Assembly (NCBI RefSeq): GCF_020829685.1 | Contig: NZ_JAIVFR010000526.1 | Coordinates: 1-5,279 of the forward strand | From: Nostoc sp. CHAB 5715 | Lineage (GTDB): Bacteria; Cyanobacteriota; Cyanobacteriia; Cyanobacteriales; Nostocaceae | Reading direction: 5' to 3' | Length of the DNA: 5,279 nucleotides | Translations under genes and position numbers: made by a program | Notes under the pieces: model-generated | Told to the model about the DNA's origin: nothing | Database searches by the model: none | The model's input: the letters and a program-made list of their open reading frames with translations, nothing else | Shown here: in pieces, positions 1 to 4,708 of the stretch | Position numbering within the stretch: the first letter of the stretch is position 1 | How the letters are laid out: every line of letters begins with the position of its first letter

Positions 1-1552
1 CGTTGCTGGGTGCAAGTACAACTTGGGCTGTCAGTGGGTCAGTTTGAGCATCAGTATCATTATTTAAAACACCATTAGCTACATCTACTATTAGTTCTGT
101 GGCTGCTTGGGTGGTGTAGCTGTCGTTGACTGCTACTGGTGGGTCATTGGGCGGTGGTGGTGGTGTGGCTGTATCGTTGATGGTAAATGTAATAGCATTT
201 TCACCCGGTACAAAATCGTAGCCTGTTACTGGACTAAGTGTGTAAGTAAAGGTTTCTGAACCTTCTACCACTTCATCTGCAAACAGTGGTAGAGTAATGG
301 TTGCAGTTTGCTGGAGTAATCTAATAGTGGCACCACTAGAAGTGGAATTGGCTCTTACCAAACGAGCGCCATTAAATGATGCACTAAAGACATCCAATTC
401 CGCAAGCGATCGCTCCACACCACTATCAAATGTAACTTCTAACCCTCCTTCTGGAGGTGGTTCACTCAGTTGAAAGGTTAAAACAATACTGTCGTTATTT
501 GCCTCAACTAAAGTAGTTGGGCTAACGGTAAAGCTAATTGTTGGTGGTGGTGCTGGTGGTGGGTTAACGGTAATACTAGCTGTAGCAATGCCAGAATCGG
601 TTTTGCCATCGTTCGCTAGGTAGGTGAAGCTATCTGTGCCTGAAAAGCCTACGTTTGGTATATAGTTGAAAGCGCCGTTAGCATTGAAATTTAATGTGCC
701 GTTGCTGGGTGCAAGTACAACTTGGGCTGTCAGTGGGTCGCTTTGAGCATCAGTATCATTATTTAAAACACCATTAGCTACATCTACTATTAGTTCTGTG
801 TCTGCTTGGGTGGTGTAGCTGTCGTTGACTGCTATTGGTGGGTCATTGGGCGGTGGGTTAACGGTAATACTGACTGTAGCAGCAGTTGAATTGGCTTTGC
901 CATCGTTCGCTAGGTAGGTGAAGCTATCTGTGCCTGAAAAGCCCGCATTTGGTATATAGTTGAAAGCGCCATTGGCATTGAAAGTTAATATACCGTTGCT
1001 GGGTGCAAGTACAACTTGGGCTGTCAGTGGGTCAGTTTGAGCATCAGTATCATTATTTAAAACACCATTAGCTACATCTACTATTAGTTCTGTGGCTGCT
1101 TGGGTGGTGTAGCTGTCGTTAACTGCTATTGGTGGGTCATTGGGCGGTGGTGGCGGGGGGGGAACCTGACTAGGGTCATCGAAGAAGTTAACAGTGATAG
1201 CACTAGCACTAGGATCAACTGTGTACCCTGTACCAGGCTGGAGTGTGTAAACTACGGTTTGCTGACCCTCTGGAGTCCCATCTGCAAAAATCGGCACACT
1301 CACTGTGGCAACTTGAGACTTAATGTTAAAGTAGAACCCTGTAAAATCAAAGTCTCCTATTGGGAAGTCCCCACCTTGAATGTTGAGTGCAAATAAGTCC
1401 AGTTGGTTCAATGATTGCGGGACATTGCCTTTGAGATAAACTCTCACACCTGCCCCTGGTGGCGGCTCATCTAGCTCAAATCTGAAGGTTATTATAGTAC
1501 CTTCAGTTTCGATGAGGTTTGTAATATTGGTTGTCAGCTTGACGGTTGGCAT
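1..1552 (-). CDS. Calx-beta / Ig-like repeat surface protein, 3' end outside window
   Basis: The frame is open from the ATG at 1550-1552 to the left edge (517 codons plus one base). The start is secure: an in-frame TGA lies eight codons upstream with no ATG, GTG or TTG between, and the N-terminus (MPTVKLTTNITNLIE) aligns with that of the neighbouring 295-aa protein. No Shine-Dalgarno is visible. Order of parts: Calx-beta-like domain, about residues 1-127; linker of seven prolines, 131-137; two 98-residue modules from N138 and N236, with VNDSYTTQA, GVLNNDTDA, FNYIPN and GTDSFTYLANDG, typical of Ig/cadherin-like (Big_9, tandem-95) repeats; a second, divergent Calx-beta-like domain, about 340-462 (TFQLSEPPPEGG, LPLFADEVVEGSETFTYTL); a third Ig-like module from N469, cut by the edge. 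Such modular proteins are usually large, secreted or cell-surface adhesion-type proteins that bind calcium. No classical signal peptide is seen, so type I secretion by a C-terminal signal outside the window is possible but inferred. Exact function unknown. Confidence 0.9.
   Translation of the reverse strand, partial: MPTVKLTTNITNLIETEGTIITFRFELDEPPPGAGVRVYLKGNVPQSLNQLDLFALNIQGGDFPIGDFDFTGFYFNIKSQVATVSVPIFADGTPEGQQTVVYTLQPGTGYTVDPSASAITVNFFDDPSQVPPPPPPPNDPPIAVNDSYTTQAATELIVDVANGVLNNDTDAQTDPLTAQVVLAPSNGILTFNANGAFNYIPNAGFSGTDSFTYLANDGKANSTAATVSITVNPPPNDPPIAVNDSYTTQADTELIVDVANGVLNNDTDAQSDPLTAQVVLAPSNGTLNFNANGAFNYIPNVGFSGTDSFTYLANDGKTDSGIATASITVNPPPAPPPTISFTVSPTTLVEANNDSIVLTFQLSEPPPEGGLEVTFDSGVERSLAELDVFSASFNGARLVRANSTSSGATIRLLQQTATITLPLFADEVVEGSETFTYTLSPVTGYDFVPGENAITFTINDTATPPPPPNDPPVAVNDSYTTQAATELIVDVANGVLNNDTDAQTDPLTAQVVLAPSN
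406..413. other. HIP1 octamer (one of six in the window)
   Basis: GCGATCGC, the palindromic HIP1 octamer over-represented in many cyanobacterial genomes, occurs here and at 1778-1785, 2347-2354, 2536-2543, 3483-3490 and 5246-5253. The density, about one per 880 bp, is the main base-composition clue to the host. Five of the six sites are inside genes; the one at 1778 is intergenic. Confidence 0.9.
554..1141 (-). repeat. Tandem pair of 294-bp module repeats encoding Ig-like domains
   Basis: Two consecutive 294-bp units (848-1141 and 554-847) encode the two 98-residue Ig-like modules. By hand count they differ at about 10 of 98 residues and are even closer as DNA in the stretch from GTTGCTGGGTGCAAG to GGGTCATTGGGCGG. 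The beginning of a third copy, encoded at 1-148 after an intervening Calx-beta-like domain, is almost identical to these. Strong DNA identity that includes synonymous sites points to recent duplication or gene conversion. Confidence 0.9.
1178..1552 (-). repeat. Duplicated Calx-beta domain segment (partner at 2331-2708)
   Basis: The first 375 bp of the large surface-protein gene are paralogous to the first 378 bp of the adjacent 295-aa gene. The difference is one extra codon after the start (MAPIV versus MPTV). The encoded domains are about three-quarters identical by hand alignment, sharing YLKGN, QLDLFA, GDFDFTGFYFNIKS, PIFADG and QTVVYTLQPGTGYTV. Identity ends abruptly at 1178/2331, just after VNFFD, where one protein goes into a polyproline linker and the other into RTX repeats. 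Confidence 0.85.
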
Positions 1553-1600
1553 AGGTAATTTGCTACAGATGGGTCAATCTCAAAGTTGATTGGCAGTTTG

Positions 1601-1612
1601 TGCAAAATTTGC
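1601..1612. promoter_or_regulatory. Palindrome-like 12-mer TGCAAAATTTGC, leader copy 1
   Basis: This 12-mer lies about 50 bp upstream of the ATG of the large surface-protein gene. The identical 12-mer occurs at 2813-2824 upstream of the paralogous 295-aa gene. The core GCAAA-A-TTTGC is an inverted repeat. Nearer each start, a second similar stretch follows (minus strand ATCTGTAGCAAATT here, ATCTGTAACGAAAATTT there). It may be a shared operator or just a remnant of the ancestral duplicated leader. No promoter elements can be assigned with confidence. Confidence 0.3.
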
Positions 1613-1671
1613 TTGCATAAGCTATAGAACTTCAAAGGAACTGGGGATTGGGGAGAGAAGAGAGAGTGAAA

Positions 1672-1698
1672 AGACAAGGTAGAAATTCCTGCTTGTCT
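1672..1698 (-). terminator. Possible terminator hairpin downstream of the 295-aa gene
   Basis: Read on the minus strand, AGACAAG is followed 13 nt later by CTTGTCT and then TTT, giving a 7-bp stem that could be extended by G-U pairs and a short T run. It lies about 120 bp after the stop codon at 1821. The stem is AT-rich and the T tract short, so it is a weak candidate. It sits among degenerate heptamer-style repeat sequence (CTGGGGATTGGGGAG at 1641-1655, CTCCCCTGCTCC at 1697-1708). A second hairpin, GCTAAAG/CTTTAGC at 1757-1779, lacks a T run. Confidence 0.3.
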
Positions 1699-1820
1699 CC
1701 CCTGCTCCTTTGCTTTTCTTTGGTCATATCTACTATTAAACCTTATTCCGGCAACAGCTAAAGTTTTGGAAGCTTTAGCGATCGCCTCAGCATACAATAG
1801 GGCTGAGGTGAAAAGGACGG

Positions 1821-2708
1821 CTACGCCAACGTGGTCGTAAAATTATTGATCCCCAGAGTTCCAGTTAATCCTGTCACCTCAATGATGGCATCGGTATTAG
1901 CGTTAAACCCTGCTGTAGTATCATTAATGGCGACAAAGCTGCGACTTCCAAAGGTAAATCGGGCAGCAAAGTTGGCTCTAAAACTAGCGGTGGTTAATTT
2001 AGCTCCAATTCCAGCCGCATTAAGAGTTGTAACACTTCCCGCATTCAATAATCCGGCTCGTGCTGTGGAAACGAGGAATAGATCATTACCAGCATTAGCA
2101 TTGAAGTTGTTAATAACATCAAAGCTACTGAAGAGCGAATCAGCTAAGTTGCGGTAGTCAAATCGATCCACTCCCAGCCCTCCAATTAGAATATCTTTTC
2201 CACTTCCCCCAATTAGTATGTCGTTACCAGCGCCTCCATTGAGAGTGTCGTTACCAGCATTACCAATGAGATTGTCGTTAGCACTATTACCAATGAGATT
2301 GTCGTTACCCACTCCACCAATAATGGCATTATCGAAGAAGTTAACAGCGATCGCACTGAAACTTGGATTAACAGTGTATCCTGTACCAGGCTGGAGTGTG
2401 TAAACTACAGTTTGGGGACTTTCCACAATTCCATCGGCGAAAATCGGCAGAGTGACTGTGGCGATTTTAGACTTGATGTTAAAGTAGAATCCTGTAAAGT
2501 CAAAATCTCCCTCTGGGGCATCACCTCCCGAATAAGCGATCGCAAATAAATCGAGTTGGGTCAATGATTGGGCAATATTGCCTTTCAGGTAGACTGTCAC
2601 GCCTGCTGGTGGCGGGGCTTCACTTAACTCAAAGCTAAAGGTTAAAATAGTACCTTGAGTTTCAACCAGATTTTCAGTATTGGCTGTGATTTTGACTATT
2701 GGTGCCAT
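1821..2708 (-). CDS. Calx-beta and RTX calcium-binding protein with bluetail-type C-terminus
   Basis: Complete 295-residue gene with ATG at 2706-2708 and a matching ribosome binding site. Residues 1-127 form a Calx-beta-like domain (TLPIFADG, TVVYTLQPGTGYTV), paralogous to the start of the next gene. Residues 131-184 are glycine- and aspartate-rich nonapeptides of the RTX type (GGVGNDNLI, GNAGNDTLN, GGAGNDILI, GGSGKDILI, GGLGVDRFD); family knowledge says these coil into a beta-roll that binds Ca2+. Residues 185-295 contain GNDLFLVSTARAGLL and RSFVAINDTTAGFNANTD followed by AIIEVTG, which I recognise as the C-terminal domain of cyanobacterial 'bluetail' surface proteins. There is no N-terminal signal peptide, consistent with type I secretion known for RTX proteins, but no ABC exporter is in the window. 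The second nonapeptide reads NSANDNLIG, lacking the usual glycine at one position. It lies 146 bp after the MFS gene and 268 bp before its paralogue. Role at the cell surface is inferred; the substrate or partner is unknown. Confidence 0.9.
   Translation of the reverse strand: MAPIVKITANTENLVETQGTILTFSFELSEAPPPAGVTVYLKGNIAQSLTQLDLFAIAYSGGDAPEGDFDFTGFYFNIKSKIATVTLPIFADGIVESPQTVVYTLQPGTGYTVNPSFSAIAVNFFDNAIIGGVGNDNLIGNSANDNLIGNAGNDTLNGGAGNDILIGGSGKDILIGGLGVDRFDYRNLADSLFSSFDVINNFNANAGNDLFLVSTARAGLLNAGSVTTLNAAGIGAKLTTASFRANFAARFTFGSRSFVAINDTTAGFNANTDAIIEVTGLTGTLGINNFTTTLA
2157..2318 (-). repeat. 27-bp RTX nonapeptide-coding repeats
   Basis: Six consecutive 27-bp units encode the nonapeptides at residues 131-184 of the 295-aa protein. 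On the plus strand the phrase ACCAATGAGATTGTCGTTA recurs one unit apart around 2260-2305, showing DNA-level duplication of the middle units. The outer units are diverged; the last (GGLGVDRFD) is the usual degenerate capping repeat. Confidence 0.8.
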
Positions 2709-2716
2709 AAATCATT

Positions 2717-2720
2717 TCCT
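2717..2720 (-). promoter_or_regulatory. Shine-Dalgarno of the 295-aa gene
   Basis: On the minus strand AGGA stands 8 nt before the ATG at 2708. It is the only clear ribosome binding site among the three starts in the window, and it supports this ATG over any internal one. Confidence 0.7.
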
Positions 2721-2812
2721 GTGTGTAAGTTAAATTTTCGTTACAGATATCGGGATGAATTGGGCAAGCTGCGGAAATAGGGGAGACTCACAAGAGATTT
2801 TTGATTTACTCT

Positions 2813-2824
2813 TGCAAAATTTGC
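2813..2824. promoter_or_regulatory. Palindrome-like 12-mer TGCAAAATTTGC, leader copy 2
   Basis: This is identical to the 12-mer at 1601-1612 and here forms the longer inverted repeat TGCAAAATTTGCA. It lies about 105 bp upstream of the 295-aa gene and 31 bp downstream of the MFS stop. The same 146-bp spacer also has a 6-bp inverted repeat (CAAGAG 2791-2796, CTCTTG 2809-2814) without a T run, so no convincing terminator for the exporter gene is visible. No -35/-10 pair can be called with confidence. Confidence 0.3.
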
Positions 2825-2854
2825 ACGAATTTACCTTCTTCAAAGCTAGTGAAC

Positions 2855-4147
2855 TTAAGATTGGGAGCTATCTGGTATTAAGTCCTCTACTCGTCGCAAA
2901 GAACGCACGCTATACCCAAAGATTCCTACTATTACGGTGCAAATACTCATGCTGACAAATAGCAAAGTAATGCCTGAACCCGTCCGAGTACCAAAGATGT
3001 TACCGAAAATAGGCGCTAAACTCCCCGTCGGATGCATTGCTGGTTCAAAGACTCGATCTGCCAAGAACCCGGCAATTAATGGTGTGATGGTAGAAACTGT
3101 TACACCTATAAGTTGATCGGCAGCGAGGACTCGTCCTTGTAAAGACGGGGGGACTTTGGCATACCAAATAGCATTACTACAACTATAGAACATGGGAATA
3201 AGTGCTGCCGCGAGAAAATGGGCAATTATCCAAATTGGTAATGTTTGTCCAAGACCAAGAATTGTTCTAAAGAAACCATATCCGGCAAAACCAAGTAACA
3301 TTCCATGAATGCGACGTTTAAATCCTCCCCAAGCTCCCAGTAGTAGGGCACCGACGACACCGCCAATACCCGCAGCAGTGGTGACAGCGCCGAGAATTTC
3401 TGAGTCGCCACCTGTGCGGGCGAGAATCATCGGGCTGTAGAGCGCTTTGCTGATATCATTGGGAATTGCAAATAAGGTAAAGGCGATCGCCATTGCTGTT
3501 AAAGAAGGATTTGCCCAAATATAGCGAAATCCAAAGGTCAATTTTTGCCACAGGCTTTCTTGGTGATCATCCACTGTTTTTTCTGGCGATGTTCGGGGAA
3601 TCCTGACAATCAGCAACGTTACAAAGGCAGCGATAAAAGTCGCTAAATCAATCCAAAAGATGCTTTGCAACCCAAAACGCGGATAGAGAAAGCCTGCTAA
3701 GGCGGGGGCAAAAATTGCCGCACTGTAGTTTACAGCACTCCCCAAACTTTCAGCACGGGTATATTGTTCTTGGGGAACCAGCAGGGCGATGGAAGTTGAA
3801 TATGCCAGAACTTGTAACTGTCCAAAACCACCATAGAGGGCGACTATTATATATAGCTGCCACACCTGTAATTGCTGGGTGAGATATAGCAGCGCTACTA
3901 CGAGGGTACATAAAAAAGCGACAACTTCAGCAATGAGCATGAGTAATCGGCGATCGTAGCGATCAACAGCAATACCTGCAAAGGTGGTAATCAGCAATCT
4001 GGGTAGTTGGGCGAAGAAACCCACTAATGCCAAAGCTGTTGCTGAACCCGTTTTGTCCCATACCCAAATTGTCAGTGCAAACACTGTCATAAAACTGCCG
4101 ATGGTTGATACCATCTGCCCTAGCCAGATTACCAAAAAAGTTCGCAT
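2855..4147 (-). CDS. MFS exporter, EntS/SchE-like (siderophore efflux candidate)
   Basis: A 430-residue inner-membrane transporter of the major facilitator superfamily, normal length for a 12-helix member. Start chosen at ATG 4145-4147 because MRTFLVIWLGQMVSTIGS is the usual N-terminus of this family: helix 1 begins at once. The frame stays open 182 codons further upstream only through tandem repeats. Visible features: motif A between helices 2 and 3, G58-x3-D62-R63-x2-R66-R67; hydrophobic segments spread over residues 4-30, 38-61, 68-90, 96-123, 136-156, 161-182, 212-230, 250-272, 281-299, 304-326, 345-363 and 391-412 (approximate); a hydrophilic central loop near 184-204; and the QGRV signature at 337-340 of the MFS_3/enterobactin-exporter group. 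The upstream neighbour is a TonB siderophore receptor, so export of a siderophore by proton antiport is a reasonable inference. I recall a similar receptor-MFS pair in Anabaena, where the MFS protein SchE exports schizokinen, but substrate identity is not shown here. A general drug exporter remains possible. No Shine-Dalgarno is seen. Confidence 0.88.
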   Translation of the reverse strand: MRTFLVIWLGQMVSTIGSFMTVFALTIWVWDKTGSATALALVGFFAQLPRLLITTFAGIAVDRYDRRLLMLIAEVVAFLCTLVVALLYLTQQLQVWQLYIIVALYGGFGQLQVLAYSTSIALLVPQEQYTRAESLGSAVNYSAAIFAPALAGFLYPRFGLQSIFWIDLATFIAAFVTLLIVRIPRTSPEKTVDDHQESLWQKLTFGFRYIWANPSLTAMAIAFTLFAIPNDISKALYSPMILARTGGDSEILGAVTTAAGIGGVVGALLLGAWGGFKRRIHGMLLGFAGYGFFRTILGLGQTLPIWIIAHFLAAALIPMFYSCSNAIWYAKVPPSLQGRVLAADQLIGVTVSTITPLIAGFLADRVFEPAMHPTGSLAPIFGNIFGTRTGSGITLLFVSMSICTVIVGIFGYSVRSLRRVEDLIPDSSQS

Positions 4148-4170
4148 TGTGGGAAGTTGGAGGAATTGAA

Positions 4171-4247
4171 GGGACTGGGGACTGGGGAATGGGGCATGGG
4201 GCATCGGGCATCGGGCATCGGGCATGGGGCATGGGGCATGGGGAGTG
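4171..4247 (+). repeat. Heptanucleotide tandem array, left flank (11 units)
   Basis: Eleven consecutive 7-bp units: GGGACTG twice, GGGAATG, GGGCATG, GGGCATC three times, GGGCATG three times, GGGAGTG. These are the short tandemly repeated repetitive (STRR) heptamers known from heterocystous cyanobacteria. The array begins 23 bp upstream of the exporter's ATG and runs directly into the 21-bp array. Confidence 0.92.
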
Positions 4248-4603
4248 GAGTTCAAAGACTCATTAACGGAGTTCAAAGACTCATTCACGAGTATTAAAGA
4301 CTCATTAACGGAGTTCAAAGACTCATTCACGAGTATTAAAGACTCATTAACGGAGTTCAAAGACTCATTAATGGAGTTCAAAGACTCATTAATGGAGTTC
4401 AAAGACTCATTAATGGAGTTCAAAGACTCATTCACGAGTATTAAAGACTCATTAACGGAGTTCAAAGACTCATTAATGGAGTTCAAAGACTCGTCGGCGA
4501 GTATTAAAGACTCATTCACGAGTATCAAAGACTCCTGGGCGAGTATCAAAGACTCCTGGGCGAGTATCAAAGACTCATTAATGGAGTTCAAAGACTCATC
4601 CTC
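4247..4603. repeat. 17 x 21-bp composite tandem repeat array
   Basis: Seventeen uninterrupted 21-bp units, all sharing the core AAAGACTC. Between cores lie 13-bp blocks of two classes: ATTAAYGGAGTTC and a second ending CGAGTATY whose first five bases are ATTCA, GTCGG or CTGGG. Labelling each unit by the half preceding its core gives the order AABABAAAABAABBBBA (plus strand). Each unit contains GAGT and ACTC 6-7 nt apart, able to form small hairpins. The minus strand reads in seven-residue steps (ESLNSIN, ESLILVN, ESLILAD, ESLILAQ) and the plus strand as KDSLTEF-type steps. As 21 is a multiple of three, openness on both strands is automatic and does not show coding. I do not recognise this repeat family by name. 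Confidence 0.95.
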
Positions 4604-4604
4604 T

Positions 4605-4698
4605 ATTCCCCATGCCCCATGCCCACTTGCCCTGAGCGAAGCCGAAGGGATGCCCAATGCCCAATGCCCAATGCCCCATGCCCCATGCCCCATGCCCT
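4605..4698 (-). repeat. Heptanucleotide tandem array, right flank, inverted
   Basis: Ten 7-bp units on the plus strand: ATTCCCC, ATGCCCC, ATGCCCA, then an interruption at 4626-4649, then ATGCCCA three times, ATGCCCC three times and ATGCCCT. They are the reverse complement of the GGGGCAT-type units on the left flank, so the two heptamer arrays form long inverted repeats around the 21-bp array. The array ends 10 bp before the receptor's stop codon. Confidence 0.92.
4626..4649. repeat. Short interspersed repeat inserted in the heptamer array
   Basis: A 24-bp block containing CCCTGAGCGAAGCCGAAGGG (minus strand CTTCGGCTTCGCTCAG) splits the heptamers exactly between two ATGCCCA units. CCCT and AGGG at its ends can pair. 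I recognise it as one of the short repeats scattered through many cyanobacterial genomes, often visible as spurious peptides such as PERSRR, LSEAEG or LRLRSGQ in mis-called proteins. Its true ends are ambiguous by a base or two because the flanks are repetitive. Confidence 0.75.
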
Positions 4699-4708
4699 AT
4701 ACCTAATA

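Noticed and set aside
1757..1779. Hairpin GCTAAAG/CTTTAGC as terminator of the 295-aa gene
   Set aside because: The stem is perfect over 7 bp, but no T run follows on either strand. The hairpin at 1672-1698 fits slightly better.
1534..1797. An 87-codon open frame on the minus strand between the two surface-protein genes
   Set aside because: It starts only with TTG without a ribosome binding site, passes through heptamer-style repeat sequence (SPQSPVP) and overlaps the start of the next gene in another frame. No recognisable domain.
1831..2403. Plus-strand open frames of 108 and 61 codons opposite the 295-aa gene
   Set aside because: They are antisense shadows of the RTX and C-terminal coding region, rich in repeated LSLPA-type residues created by the RTX DNA repeat.
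2755..2955. A 66-codon plus-strand open frame across the end of the MFS gene
   Set aside because: It overlaps the real exporter C-terminus in antisense, has no ribosome binding site and no recognisable domain.
4247..4603. CRISPR array
   Set aside because: The constant part is only 8 bp, the 13-bp blocks are of two recurring types rather than unique spacers, and there is no cas gene or leader.
4171..4698. Insertion sequence or MITE with terminal inverted repeats
   Set aside because: The inverted ends are low-complexity heptamers, no target-site duplication is seen at the outer borders, and there is no transposase. A cassette-like origin is kept only as a hypothesis.
4224..4706. A 160-codon plus-strand open frame through the 21-bp array (KDSLTEF repeats)
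   Set aside because: A 21-bp unit without a stop stays open in that frame however many times it is repeated. The frame begins and ends in heptamer repeats, and there is no start signal or domain.
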